From Lunularia cruciata (taxonomy: Eukaryota > Streptophyta > Marchantiopsida > Lunulariales > Lunulariaceae), in contig OX419755.1 in assembly GCA_948567375.1 (NCBI GenBank), positions 70,436,944 through 70,500,943 of the forward strand: a stretch of DNA of 64,000 nt. The letters are read 5' to 3'. Below are positions 10,732 to 24,459 of the stretch, piece after piece (the stretch's first letter is position 1; every line of letters starts with the position of its first letter). The notes beneath the pieces were generated by a model that was not told where the DNA came from, searched no databases, and saw only the letters and a list, made by a program, of their open reading frames with translations. Made by a program: the position numbers and the translations under genes.

Positions 10732-13700
10732 TTACATAATTTCTGCTTTCTCCTTGTCCAAATCGTCCTGTGCTTGAGCAGCATTTTCGGCTGCTAGAAT
10801 ACGAATTGCCCGTCTATCCACCCCTTTGCGTGAATATTCTCGCCATCTTCGAGCTGCGGCAGCTGTTTTTGCAGCTCTTTCTCGAGCATACTTGTCTGAA
10901 ACAGATCAAAAGGTAGGTATTTCAATATATACTACTGATCAAGTGGGAATATAATATCTTACGAGCAGACCCTTCTTAGTCAACGTCAGAGCTATTGATG
11001 CCATTAATGCTTGAAAATTTGAGAATTATGCCCAGTTTGAAATTTAGGCAAATGTTCACCTTATCTTTAGCTGCGTGTTCCGATTGCTGTTTAGATTCAA
11101 ATTTGTCTAGTTAAGGTTCAAGTAGCTTAGTACCTGCTGCGGCTTTACTGCTCTTTTCGTCCGCGGCTGAGCCCCAGTTAACATTCCACCAGGCCTCCTT
11201 TCCACTTTTACCACCTTCTTTCATCATTCTCACTCTCGCACGTTCCTGGAAGCCAGAGCACACAGAAGATGTATTCTCGACAAACATTACAGAAGGAAAA
11301 TATTTCGAAAGATGGAAATAAGGAAAGAGAGTGCAATATCAAACCCAATATTTGAGATTCCAAACGTGTGGACGGAAGGAAAACATCATGAGTTGATGGT
11401 AAGATCTTAGAGGAAAGATTGGAGGATGACTAAATTTTCTCTCACCACAGCTTTTGCCTGACGTTTCTCCCATCTCCAGCTTGCCTGTAAAGAAACACCG
11501 AAGTCGTCAGCAAGCAAAACATTATACCCCCGGTATAACAGTTAAATGAAGTTTGAGTCCAGACTACTGCCTGCTGATCAAACAATCTAGTATAACATTC
11601 GTAATTATCACCTACCTGTGTGAAGACATCAGGAGCGGATGAACCCATGCCTGAAAGCATAAGTCCCACCTAAATACACAAGGCAACAACGACAGTCACG
11701 CGTATTCATGTTAGCTGCCGAGGGAAGCGCTCCAAATGAAAGGGTATAATAAGAGTTAGAGGGCAAGCAAAGTAAGAACAGAGGAATTTTGCTTGAAGCA
11801 CGCTTCAGGCATTAATCCGTCTTGGAAATTATTCAGACTATGCGATCTGATACTTTCTTAAGATATCAAAGAATGAAGCAGCACATTGAGAGTTCCTCTT
11901 GAGTGTTGGAAAGGAAAGTTACGCACATTCACACGTTCCACTCGCCGCATTTCGTCTTCTAAGAGCGTGAGCTGTTGAGCTGATGTCCAATGAATGCAAT
12001 CTACAGGACTGCGGTTCAGAAGAGGTCACTCAGTCAGAAGCAAGTAAGCAGTTGGTAAAAGACCATTCACAAATTCTTACACATTTATCCTATTACAAGG
12101 TTCAATCTCTGTCCTTCACTAGGAAGTAACAGAGGTAAGGAGATTTTATCGTCATCGAACTTCAATGCTCATAGTTTGGGTGAAAACTTGATACCGTTTC
12201 ACAGTTCCCCTCCACAAAGAAGATAGTACGGAAACAGGATTGTCCAGATACCCAAGTCAAGCGTATCTCTTGTCTACTTCGTCGATAAGATTCTTAGTTT
12301 ATCAAGCATAGGTAAGCATAACTGCGCTCCGTCAAGACATACGATGATATTGAACACAAAGAACTCAACATTGGCCCTATGAGAAAATACCAGGTTTCAA
12401 TGGCCATCTGTATCAGAACTGGATTCCCGACTTGAGATATGACTCGTGCCCGACCGAAGTCTTCCTCAATATCAAATGTGGCAGGGGCTGTATGTGCGCA
12501 ATTCTTACACCCTGCGTAAAGTTCTCAAGCCAAATTTCCACAATTTGTGAAACGGAGATTTATCTGAGCAGAGTCTATCCGCTCTTGGCACATCCAAGCT
12601 AGAAAAAGACACTTCCAGCATCTAATGGCCACTTTAAGCAGTAGTTGTCAAACGACTCGAAAGGCATGGTTTCATTTCGCACCTATGCATGCGAATTCGT
12701 CCACAAACGCATGATCTCGTTCGGCAGAAAAATCCCTAAATGGATTGATAGCAGTAAGCGTGTATCCATTGATTTCGTCATAAATAAGTCGTTGCTCTGG
12801 ATCACTTAAAACCTGCAGATTGTGTATCAGCATGAAGAAAAGCTAGGCCACAGATCCTTTTTCAGCAGAAAAATCTTGCACAACAAACTTCATTTCGTAA
12901 GAGAAGTGTCTACAGGCGAGTAGTTCAGTTACGTACCTCATAAACTTCGTTGATAAACATACAGAAATTGTTCACGGCAGAATCATTTCCGCTCAGATCG
13001 GGATGGCAAGCTTTCATGCATGAGTAGTACGCTTTCTTGATCTCCTCTGGTGAGGCATCAGGTGTCTGTTGGCAAATATTCGAGTTCTTCTCTTGTTAGT
13101 ACAATAAATTTAACAATGAAAGTATGCGAGAATTGTCTGCAAACGATTGTATGCGAGAATTGTCTGCAAACGATGGTCACTTAAATTGACAGTACAATAT
13201 TGAAAATATGGAACTGTCAATCTTGACGTCCCTCCCCATTCCAGGTTTTCAGTAAAAGATCCAGAAAGAAGACAGAAGATCTTCTGGGAAATTAAGATAA
13301 CGGTAAGATCACCATTGTCGAGCCTGAATCATACGCTTGTGACGACCACGACTAGTCACGAAGAAATCTGATGGACCAACAGACCTTTAGATTCCTGTGT
13401 ATGACTGAACCCGTAAACAGATTCTGTTCTCTTTTTGCTACCACAACATATTTTCTTTAAAAATCTCTTATCTCATTGCACAAGTTTCATGGAAAGGACG
13501 GACATGTAAATTTAAGACACCTGATTGCGAGAAGAGCTTCAGTTTGACAAGGAAAGGCGAACGCCACACTTGGAGGAAGGACTGCATAACCTACAACAAA
13601 TGAGAGTGAACGAACCACAGACAACTCGTTTACTTGCGTTTGAAAATATACATCGACAAGATTCACAAATTGGACTGGAGACCTCAATTTAGGGGGAGAA

Positions 13701-14524
13701 GAGAAGAACTTTTTCTGAAAGCGGAACGCTACAACCATATGAAAGTAAGTAGAAGCGAGAGCAAGCAACGAGATCCGGTTAGCCTCTATCGGCCCCTGAT
13801 GATTTCGGTAGTCGTGTAGAATGGAACCTCCTATTCAAATTGGAACAAGCGGAAGTAACTGTTCTGTGAACCCAGTTATATCTCCGTTTACAGACTGCGG
13901 TACTTTGTGACGGATCTTCTGTCAGAGGAACGATATTCACGACGTGCATAATCAGAAGACAGGCTCCGCTTACACTGGAAAAACACTACTGCATAAACTG
14001 GAAGGATGCGTTACCAGGCCAAGCACTGAATAAAAATCTTCAGCGATAACGTCACCAGCAAGATCAACGTCACCATCTCCCCCCAGAGTTGCTTGCAATC
14101 TCATACCCCGTGCATTAATTCCTCCAAATGCTTTCGATCTTACTGTGTAGACGTACACTCCCCTGATTTCATTTTCCAGTCCAGAAAGAACCCCGGGAGG
14201 AGCTGAGTAGCGCCTAATGCCCGACTTCAATCCAGGATAATTTCCCGATATATCCTTTCCCTGTATACATACGCAACAAAGCGGGGCACCTCTATTCATA
14301 ACCTGCTCGCCCCCTGCTCCATTAATGGGCCCTCCTGCTTCACCAATTTTTTTTCTTACCGACATTCTAAGTCCACAAAATCTCCAAATAACGGGGCGTG
14401 GACAAAGAGACACAGCCCTCGAGAGAGGTGAATTCCTCATCACTGAGTTGTGGCATGATTCAGCGCAGAGCTTAGTCTCAAAAGGATTGGCGCGCAACAA
14501 CAGCGCACCGTGCATACCTGCCAT
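10732..14524 (-). CDS. Chloroplast-type J-protein with a fused 4Fe-4S ferredoxin domain (DJC76/77/82 group)
   Basis: Nine exons on the minus strand: 14524-14015, 13065-12937, 12812-12683, 12511-12391, 12008-11927, 11669-11616, 11484-11446, 11245-11134, 10895-10732. All introns are GT-AG and the frame holds, giving 446 aa. The first ATG after an in-frame stop is at 14524. Residues 1 to about 60 are rich in Ser, Arg and Ala, as in a plastid transit peptide. The J-domain starts at EDFYSVLGL (about 161-169), has HPD at 191-193 and ends near YDE. A ferredoxin-like domain follows, with CIGCKNC (Cys255, 258, 261) and a fourth Cys in ETCPVDC (297). The basic C-terminus has RRWREYSRKGVD, a signature of this family. 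J-proteins stimulate Hsp70 ATPase activity; this plant subgroup is plastid-targeted and expected to bind an iron-sulphur cluster. Exon 1 contains a possible in-frame 99-nt intron (see findings). The paralogue could not be fixed. Confidence 0.93.
13121..13174. repeat. 27-bp tandem duplication in intron 1 of the J-protein gene
   Basis: Two adjacent copies of a 27-bp unit containing TATGCGAGAATTGTCTGCAA, differing at the first base only. It lies about 55 bases upstream of exon 2 in gene direction. It looks like a recent replication slip. Confidence 0.85.
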
Positions 14525-17500
14525 GACCCCCGGGCTTGAAACCTGATCCGCAGGTTTTTGATGTGAGGTCACGTCCACCTATATTACTAAATTAACGATC
14601 ACTCGACAGTGGAACCTTTCTGTCTTATAGTCACTATGGATTCCGTCAATTGTGATCTCTGAAGTTTCACTCCGCAGTATGTTCTCAATTGTCGTGCCAA
14701 TCGTCTTGTGACGGGATCGAAAGCAAACAGCAGTGCATTCTCGTTGCCGCTTATAGGACAACGAGTACGCTATCAGACACCCAGGAGCATCTAGACCTCA
14801 ACTGGTGAACAGATTCATCCAATTCGAAGCTTTCAAAATTGCCAGTTCTCCTGTTTCTTGATTCACAATTCAAAGCTCAAGCTACCTCCTTTGTCCCCCC
14901 TTTCAATTGTAAGCTCTAGCTCTGTGCACATTAGCAAACGGAAATGTCTGCTCTACAGCAGAGAAGGCCAAACGACCTGCGATAGCAGGTCGATCACCAG
15001 CTCACACCCTACACGATTAAGAAAATCGTTCCCACGCCGACATGAAACCCAAAGCGCAGCTTTTTCCTTATGTTACAGGGTAGACAATTTAGAGAGTAAA
15101 ATATCTTACAGGTGCTCAGAAGCGCCAACCGACTGGTAAATCACCAGAATATGGTGGCGACTTGGATTCTCAAATCCTGCATCCGCAGAAGAGGGCTTGA
15201 ACTTGAATTTGGTGTTTGACTTCGGCTTTCCTTGGATGCCAGGTGTATGGACCAGAACACTATAATACTACGCAGGTTTGGGCAGGCGCTGCCTCAGAGA
15301 TTGACTTTACCCTGCGCCAACGCGGTGGACAAGTCAAGTGGTAAATGCAAACAGGATCTACAACAGATGGGAATGGAGTAGGCAGACACTGCAAAAGTGT
15401 TGACAACGGGGGGTTATCTGATCGCGGAAAGAGCTTGATCTACGGAGTGCGTTGATTGCCATCGCGCATTCCAAAAGATTCTACTTTGTTTGTGTGGTTC
15501 CCGGAGCGCTGCACCGGATAAGTGCCATGAACTCGTCAAAGATCTAGGGTTCCACATCGGTTGCTTATTAGTATGACATGGGACGATTTATACACGTCGT
15601 TCACTTTCGTGCTACGGCTACATGCGGATCTGAGAAAGCACGAGTCCCTTTCACCACAGACGCTTCCGGATTTCAGTCACATGCGTGCTGGTTTCAGAAC
15701 CTTGAAATTGCTTCCCCTTGAGTGCCTAGGACACGGGCGGTCAGGAAGTAGGCGCTAGGCAAGCACGCTTAGTCCGTCGCAGCTCACAAACGACCACAAG
15801 GCTACACGAGGCCTTCGGAGGCCGATATCCGATATTTCGGCACGAAATCCTTCCAATCCTGTTGAGTATGTGAACGTTCACACCGTGCATGTCTATTTTG
15901 GCTCCTATGCTGAAGAGATTACCACTAAATTCAACTTCTTCGAGTTTTGACTAATGACGAGAACGAATTAGTGTAGATTTACAAAGGTCTAGAGCTGAAG
16001 CTTAGCATGTGCGCATATTATCTTCACCTAGCTCATTCGGCTGCATACAACTTTGAGCTCTGATGGACATGCTTGAGAGCCAAACTGCAGTTTCTGGACA
16101 AGGGTGCAACTCACTTGTTCTCGCTATTTGCATGAAATCTGCATTCCAGTGATAGCTCAAATTCTTGTGTGTCGAAAAGAGAAAACTAGACTGTACTAAG
16201 GAGAGGGGTCTTAATGGGTAGATGACCAGGTCTCGGACTTCCCAGATGTTGGGTGCGCGTGTACAGTAGCTTAGTATCCTAAGTGTTTCTGCACCTCGAT
16301 GGGAATAACAAAAACTCCAAACGGTTCCTGTAAAAAGAAACGGAGGATAACAAGCAGATGAGATGAGACTACGAAGCTGAATAAGGAAAAGACATATAGA
16401 GATAAAATGGGACTAAGATCCAATAAACGTAGGGGTAAAATTGGGTTAAGTCTCAATAGTATAGGTAAGAGGAATATGCTACACAACACTTTATATATTT
16501 GAGTTATGCAAATTGTATGGTCTATTAACAATTTGAACTATGAAATTGCATGGTATACAAACAATTGAAAACAAAGATGATACATCTAATGTGATTGCTT
16601 TTCTATAGCTCGTTTTAGTCATCACTTCCTCACTAACGGATATAGATTATGTAAATTATGAGAGTGAGAATAGTATCTCTAACATTTAAAATGATATATT
16701 CTTGCACACTTCCTAACAAATATATCAAATGTTGCATCCATCATTATATGTAACTTTGAGTCTAGAAAAACAAAGATGTGATTTTGCTATATACCCCTAT
16801 CTTTGAAAGACTTGTTTATTGTTGCTTCACTCACTGCAAGAGTGAGTGATTACTCACTCATTGAGTATCTAGGAGAATGAGTGATCATTCCCTCCGAAAG
16901 TGCATCATGTGTAAATTTTGTAACCACAATATCCATTATTGTCATCTGCTCATCCGAACCAAATATAAATCTACATTGACTCTATTGTTTGTAAACCATA
17001 CCAACTCTCCCTCCAAGCCAAGTATACACTCTCTGGTGTCATGACAAACACTATATCCTAGATGGTATCGTGTATAGTTATTATTTGTCCTTCTGGAATA
17101 CATAATGTTATATAGATCATTACTATATCTAGTGTAGAACCACACTCACAAGTGAATAAAGACAGGTTGACCAAGCTTTGGCAAAACCTCATCATTGCAA
17201 AGAAAATAATTGATATGGGATGAAATGCCTTAATGCATGGTAGAACTAAGATCCAAAAGCCCACACACTTGTCTGAGCAAGACAAAGGCATGCTCTAGTA
17301 ACATGAGTAATAGATGAGTCAACTAAAAGAGAATGTAACATATGCAAAAACTATATATCCGCAAGGGAGACTACAAATCTTTGGTCCAATTTGAAAATAA
17401 AGAAGCAAAGGATGAAAGTTTTCTCGTGCCTGCATATATAGACTACCTCGCATCAGTTACAATAACACTTGAAGAGAAAATAATCTCTCCTCCACCTTAG

Positions 17501-18763
17501 TAATATAAATTTCCAAGACTAGATCATCAAGAACCACAAAACCAGAGGACAATACAAGTGCAGACAGAATCCAACTATGCAAAAATGTTATAAGTATTAT
17601 CTCCTCCACACATCATAGTCTACCACTCCATATGAGATTTATAGAGGTATTTTCTCCCTTGTTAGATCACTTATCACACACTCAAATGTCCTTCATTCAA
17701 TTATCACCCAAAATATCTACAATACTCAAATCAAAAGTGCTAAGAATTTATATGAAAATCCTAAAAAAGAGAACCATGAAACATAAATAGATCGGCCTAT
17801 AATAATACTAGAAAAAGAATATACCAAATGTCACCTATGAATCTTTTAGTAGAGTAAAATTATACACATGAAAAATATCCCCTACCAAGATTACACCTAG
17901 AAAACATGAACAAAATACTCAAATCTAGAACTAGTATTCCAAGAATGCATAAGTCTATAAACCTGATATGTCTCTTTGAAAATTGGAAATGATGAATAAT
18001 ACCTAAAAAAAGACCATATTCTTCACTTCGATGCCGTCACTTTCAAACTTAAGAGATGAAACTCTAGAGTCAAATGGTCAAAGGCTTGTTTAATCCTATT
18101 TATAAGGTATGCTATGGGTGATAAATAACCATGGTAAATAAAAATCTCCATAAGATCTCTTTGTCTTTCAAACCACCATGTCTCAAACATAATAATTTTC
18201 TCTTGTGAACAACCATACTTGTAATTAAAAAAATAAGAACCATAGATTAACCGCTCTAAAAGAATAAAACTCACTAAGGATCTTCGTCCTCCCTAAAGAC
18301 AAATGCATATGAGAAATTATTAATTTCCCATGTGCATTTGTCAATACTCACTTGTGAAACAATTCCCTTTGGATAGATATATAGAAATGTTCTAATACCT
18401 AGAAATATAACCTCACCACAATTGTAACAAACTCAACGCTGTTATTACAAGCCCTCTCAATATGCATTTGTAAAACAATTGACTTCGGATATATAAAAGT
18501 GCTCTAATTCCTAGAAATATTTACTCGCAACCTCCAGATGTAACAACTCCAAGGTGATGTGAACCGAGGTACTTTTGGAAATGAAAACAATGCGAAAGAA
18601 CAATGGTACAATTCTTGTTGATGGAAAGCAAATGTATCGAGTGCTTTAGTAAGTGTAACTAGGGCAGAGTGGAAGCAAATATCTTCATTGTAGAAAAATG
18701 TAAGGTTCACGAGCAGAAACGGCCCGAAGTGCTACACCTTTTCATCGATGTTTATGAGCTGAA
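14525..18763. other. Intergenic stretch, including the likely promoter of the J-protein gene
   Basis: The first 1-2 kb (14525-16200) is less AT-rich and probably carries the 5' untranslated region and promoter of the J-protein gene, but no TATA box could be assigned. From about 16270 the DNA is AT-rich with only short chance frames. A GAGTGA-rich palindromic patch lies near 16830-16880. No gene, tRNA or recognisable element was seen. Confidence 0.4.
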
Positions 18764-19087
18764 GTGTTGGACTTCCAACCAGGTTTCCATGAACGTATAC
18801 CACTCTCTCAAGACTCGCTAACGGCCTTCTCGTGCACGTGTGCACGATTTTATCACTGGACTCTTGCAGCTAAGATGAAACATTCCCTCCTAAACCCACA
18901 TGAGAGCAAATATGGGTTCTTAAACCCCAAAAGGGGTCAAGAACCCATGCTATTGTATTGGATGTTTGACGAGCAAGGTTATTTGCCGGCGGGCTTGGTG
19001 GCATGTTCATTCCATCTCAATGTAGATCAGATCAATCACATGGCGAAATTGTACAAAGCTGAATGGAACTTGAAAATGGTGATGTAA
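18764..19087 (+). other. Uncharacterised open frame, doubtful gene
   Basis: A 108-codon plus-strand open stretch whose track start is a GTG; the first ATG comes later (AAGATGAAACATTCC). It holds a protein-like second half (HESKYGFLNPKRGQ, then YWMFDEQGYLPAGLVACSFH) that I do not recognise. It could be one exon of an unknown gene, a decayed transposon piece or chance. No splice partner was found. Confidence 0.15.
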
Positions 19088-19540
19088 CAAGTTCAAGTGA
19101 GGCTGAGAACGAGTGAGACATGGTTGATAGGGAAGTCTGACCTAAACTGGGAGATGGTTGTGCTCAATGTTTAGTGAGTAAGATTTTCGTTTTGGATTTG
19201 GATGGCTCCTGTGTCAAACCGGTTGAACCGTGCCAGACTAAGTATAAAATGCAAATGCTGATGAATCTCAATTCATGTGTAAGAAGATCTTCATCAAAGA
19301 TTTCTCATGATTTGAGGTAGAGTGTAGGCCCTATTCAGGATATAGAACGACAAGAAGTCCAGGATCAGGTCATGCTGAACTGGCAATATTATTTACACCA
19401 CAATTACCAGAAGCAACTCAAATCAAGAGCGAGGAGATGTCAAAAACAATTTCTAGTGCTGCAACCCTCGTTATACGCTCGTTTAATGAAAACGAGCTTA
19501 AGAAAAATAGCCGAGTGGCTACACAATAATCTAGGCATTC

Positions 19541-20587
19541 TTATCTGGTTGCATTGCGCCTCCGGTTGCGCGGAGGAGCTTCTTGCCACCCATCCGCCAT
19601 CTCTTCCTCAGTCAAAGTCGAAGGAACTGCTTTCGGTGCTACTTTTGGGGGTGCACTAGACGTAGGAGGAGCAGCAGCGAGCAAGTTGTCTTCCATATCC
19701 ATTTCTCCGTCTTCGTCTTCGTCTTCGCCTGACGAGCTACCTCCAGAAGTGCCTACGGCGTTCTCATCCTGCGAAGGCAACTGAAAGTTGAAGAGAAAAA
19801 GGTCAGTGCGCATTCAGAGATGTAAACCCACAATCCATGAACCAGGAGACGATATAATGGCACAAAACTTCATGATTAAGTTGACAATCTGCAAAACTCA
19901 CCTCCTTGCTCTTCTGAACTCCATTTCCCGAAGCTTTGGCAAACATTTGCCTCACGTTCTCAAAATTTCCATTGACGCATTCTTCGTGCACAGTCATGAG
20001 TTGCTCCGCTACCTGCATACAGGTTCATGGTCAATTCACAACCTTCATTCATAGGTTTCACTATGCTCAACACGTGCGGAGACGTGTTGGTCGATTCCTA
20101 CTTGAAGTAGATGTTTAAGGTCACGGTGAAATCATGCAATCCAAAAGAGAAATTGACAGCCTACACTGAGCTCATGTCCGGACAAAAACTACCTCAAAAA
20201 TGCTACCGTCGTCGATCTCAGTATTGAAAGAATCCAGCAAAAATTGATCCAACAAATCCTCCAACTCGTCGATATAGCGTTGTTCTGGAAAATCAAAATC
20301 ACAAGAGGTCAGTTTCGGCTAGTTCCAAGAACAAAGCTCATCGTAACTCTCGAAGTACTCCAAATGAAAACAAAAAGTTGGACAAGAAATATCAGACGAG
20401 ACAATTCACCTTTCGAGAGAGTAAAAAATGAAAAAATATCAGAGTGAAACTGTTGGCATTTGAGAGCAGAAGACTGTCCGCCCCACGAATTCTGAATTGC
20501 AAGTTGCAATGCGGTCCATCGGGACAAGCACTCGTATATCCCCTTCCCCAGAATATCAACACCTTCTTCTGACAGTCGAGCCCACAT
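19541..20587 (-). CDS. TSR2: Pre-rRNA-processing protein TSR2
   Basis: Four exons on the minus strand: 20587-20410, 20284-20193, 20012-19902, 19780-19541. All introns are GT-AG; the product is 206 aa. ATG 20587 is the first ATG after an in-frame stop. The conserved TSR2 core runs from about residue 20 to 120: SRWTALQLAIQNSWGG, then the DIFSFFTLSK block, YIDELEDLLDQF, NTEIDDGSIFEVAEQLM and HEECVNGNFENVRQMF. An acidic low-complexity stretch follows (about 145-159, GEDEDEDGEMDMED), and the tail has EEEMADGWQ and a basic end. TSR2 is known in yeast as the escortin that carries ribosomal protein eS26 to the pre-40S particle and is needed for 20S pre-rRNA cleavage. Length fits plant homologues. No link to its neighbours is apparent. 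Confidence 0.93.
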
Positions 20588-23500
20588 CCTTGCGTCGCTG
20601 TCTACCTGTGATAATTTACTGTAACAAGTAATTGAACCCTAAATACACAGGGAATGCTACTCTCCTTTCCGTGATGGGTCCTCTGTTCCAGCGAAGTTCT
20701 CCAGCAAACCCTACTAGTACCACAGATTCAGCTCTTTAAACAACCGCAGATATTCTGTCACTCCATAATTCACGCCGCCAATACTCGGCAAGCTCAACCC
20801 CTCAACAAATTCGAATCACTATCTCCCGTTTCTTCCTCCGTTCCCAACATCCCCAATAGATTCAATTCTCCCGATCAGTGTGTTGCGCCTCAACCCATTG
20901 GCAAATTCGCTGTCTCTCGTGTATCCGTCCCTCGATGCTTAGTTTACCGGCTGCTTCTTTCCTCCCGGTCCGCGAAACAGGCGTTTACAAACGGAGTACC
21001 AATCTCGCAACCAATACTGTAAGGAGAAAAGGCGACCGCGTAGGAAAAATGAAGGATGGGAAGACCCCATCAAGCAGTACAAGGGAGAGAAAAAAAGTAA
21101 CCTGGGGCTAAGCCCCAATAGAGTCTGTATGAGAAATCTACCCTACCGCACCTGCCCTACCGCACCATACTGTAAGGGGGTTTAAGTTCTCTCCAGCCAC
21201 GCTCTGTGTGAGAACTGACGTGGACCAGGTTCACCTACGTGGTATGCCATTGGAGAGCTGACGTGGTGAAACAGAGTGCTGCCCGGATGTTTTCCCGGGC
21301 GGCAGCCCGTGAGGTTGGAGTAAATTCTTTGCATCGGGAATTTCAATGTTAGAGTATGAGACTTTCAGATTGCTCTTTGGAACCAAAATTAGGACGGACT
21401 GATTACTACACTCGCTGCTTCCTGTGCTCATAATGGCCAAAAACAAACTAGTATACCCAAAGGAAAAAAGAATATCACAGCACTAAGAAGTGCCAATGGG
21501 GAACATGAGAACAAGGCCGATCAAAGAGGCTAAAAGCAAAGGAGAAATTACAGCCTTTGCCAAACATGGAAAAGAAGTAAAGTAATATGTAAAGTAAATT
21601 ACAACTTAATTATTGTGATATAAGTACTCCAAAGGTTTATGTGGTGAATGGGGAGAAATGGCCTAGATGGGAGCTCTTATTACAATGCTCTATCCCCAAT
21701 GTTTATAATTGCTGGAGGATGATGTGTTATATTGTGTTTGCTTAGTGAATGAAATAATAAATCAGTGTTATTTATCTATATAATGTTGTAGTATATTATA
21801 TGAAAGAGTCTATGGTTGATCAAGTGCTATGTAAATAATTTACGTTTACTCAAATGATTGATTGTGTAAATTATAATCTTATCTTCATCCAATGCTTTAA
21901 TGTATATAGGTGATGGAAGCTCCATAAAGAGGAGTATGTTTTATTCTTGTAAGACAAGAGGGGTAATAGAGTGAGAGAACATCCAAAAGTGAGTTTGATA
22001 GAGAGATATTCTATACTCTTGAGTGACCTCTTTTGAACTTTTTTTCTAATCAAGTTTTGAAATTATACAAAGGTGATCACTTGTGAGTCTAGATGATAAC
22101 TCATTTTGGTCTTATGTTCATGGTGTTGGTGATGGAGAAGCCATATCCTATTATTCTTCTTATGCTTACTTATAAAAAAGATTGAGATTTAAGTATGTAC
22201 ATCCCTTTCTAGAAAGAGAGGACCAAAAATCTTTCTCAAGACTTTAAAAGTGGAGTTTGGAGGTCCATGTGTCAAAAAGGAGGAATTGTCATGTGTCCAA
22301 GGTGCAAAAATTGAGTTCTACCATACTAAATCTAGATTTTTCTACTTTTGGAGGAGTTCCATTTGGATAGAAGAGACCACTTTTGAAGAGAAGTTGATCC
22401 ATTACAATCTTGAGATGAAAAATGTGAGATTTGAGTCATTTATATTTAAGATATGATCTGTTAAAGAAAAGGGGATCTATTAAGGTTGAAACACAAAAAT
22501 TAGTCTAAGATATTTTCATAGGAGTAAAGTGGTCAAATTGGAGCTTAATATATAGTATTTGAAATTTTATCTTGTAGGTATTCCATTGAGTACTATAAAT
22601 TTTGAATGGAAGTATAGAGAACAAGTTATATTATTCTATATCTTGGAATTATTTCTCCAATGAATGGCATAAAATTTCACTAGTAATGGCTCTTGGATAG
22701 GCAAGGATGCTCAAAGGTATTTTTGTACCAAAAGCATGGAGAGTTAGTGCTAAGTTGTATTTGTTTGGATCCTCTCTATACATTACACCCTTGATTGTAC
22801 CATCCAATTGGTTTGGATTTATATGCAATTTGCTTTAGACTACTTTCCTTTATATGTGTTATTTATTTCTCATTGATAGTGTTAGAGGTGGTGAACAATA
22901 AACCAAGAGTATATTATGATGGCATGTTAGATTGCCCTTGATCTCTACCCAATAGAAGGAATATTAGAAATAGGGTAGATTGCTATTATAATTGGGAATA
23001 CAAGTGTACAAATATGATTAGTAATAGGTTTAGATACAACCTCTTGTCCATAAGTTTCACAACTAGACAACATGTATGTTCCTAAAGAAAATAAGCATAA
23101 TAGTGCAATTGGTGAACTCAATGTGAAAATTTTGGGATGGAGAGTCATAAAGGAGGTTGCGGGTAGATTCAAAAAGGAGATCATACAAGAGTATAAGGGA
23201 CTTGGGAGTTAGGAGCTCTTATAAGACACCAATGTTATAGCTTGATTGTGTTAAAGTGCAGATTTTTCAAGCTTTTTTATTTTATATGCAACAATATAAA
23301 GTTGAAAAACTCAAGAAAGCATTGGTTACTAAAGCATTACAATCTAATTTGTGGATCTTGGACCAATTTGATAATAGAAACATATCCAAGTACTTGAAGT
23401 ATTACTTTAGGGAAATAGAGCTAAATAAGGTTCTTGAATGAAAGTTGATACATAAATTAAGCTTATATTTATTCTAGACCTCTAAGTAAATATGAAAGAG

Positions 23501-24459
23501 GTAATCAAAGCTCATAGGGTCAATTAAGAGGGATTTTTTATATGCTTTAAAGATCATTATTACTTGAAAGATGTAGATTAAGTGACTTAGAAGTCATTCA
23601 TGGAGTGGAAAAAAACACCCTCCAAAGGGTTGAGTGCAACTAAGCTATTCTAAGAATTTGAGAGATAATTTTGCAATTCTCTTGAATAGAGAAGCTCACA
23701 TTTGTACTAAGGTGGAATTGTTTTTGCAATCAGGTAGCAATGAACTATAAAAGAGTTAGAGGTCTTGATAAAGAATGGATAAAAGAACAATGGTTTGAAA
23801 ATTGATTGGAAGAGAGTCTCTTAGGCTATGAACACTCTTGCCTAACAAGAATACTATAGAGGGAAAGTGGTGCTGAGGCCAAATATCACCAATGTTCACA
23901 ATGGCTCCAAGACAACCAATGATGCACATTGCCACAATACATACTTCTCTTAATCTTATTATGACAATTCCATTACATAAAACCATTGTAGAGGAGTTGT
24001 TGGGTGAGAGATGTGCAAATCAAGCTAGCAAGATTGAAGGAGAATAGAAGCTTTTCTAAAAGCAAACCCATGACAAAGCAATCCCTTGACAAAAAGATAA
24101 TTTGGGAAATATGAAATATTATAACTGAGGAGGAATATAAAATATTGTAATTAATATAAGGAATATGATTAAGAATCTTTAGAAAGAAAACCCCAAACAA
24201 AATTATACTTTGGGTTGTGTTTTAATTGCCTCTATTGAACAAGTGCTACTTCCTCCACTAAATCCATTTGGTACTTTCCAAACTCTTATGAAATACTAGG
24301 CATCTATTCAATTTTCCAAGCAAAGACATCTTGGTATTCCCAAAAAATAGTAGAATAGTCTTTTCACCCTTCTAAAGACAAAATATTTTAGATGTTCAAG
24401 ATGTTAATCCCTCCAAGAACTACATCTTTGAAATTATGAAACCTTTTACATGACTTACA
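20588..24459. other. TSR2 upstream region, then AT-rich intergenic DNA
   Basis: 20588-21170 is the probable 5' untranslated region and promoter of TSR2; no TATA box was assigned. GC-rich foldback sequence lies around 21210-21320, for example GCTGCCCGG facing CCCGGGCGGCAGC. From about 21500 the DNA is strongly AT-rich with only chance-length frames, and looks like decayed repeats I cannot classify. Confidence 0.35.

Noticed and set aside
14325-14546. Plus-strand open frame of 73 codons
   Set aside because: Antisense to exon 1 of the J-protein gene, no domain.
16825-16885. GAGTGA-rich patch as a CRISPR-like or regulatory repeat
   Set aside because: Only a few irregular copies, no spacer structure, eukaryotic setting.
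19554-19784. Plus-strand Ser-rich open frame
   Set aside because: It is the antisense shadow of the last TSR2 exon; the Ser run mirrors the acidic stretch.
20878-21111. Plus-strand 77-codon frame upstream of TSR2
   Set aside because: No domain, lies in the probable promoter and 5' untranslated region of TSR2, basic low-complexity end.
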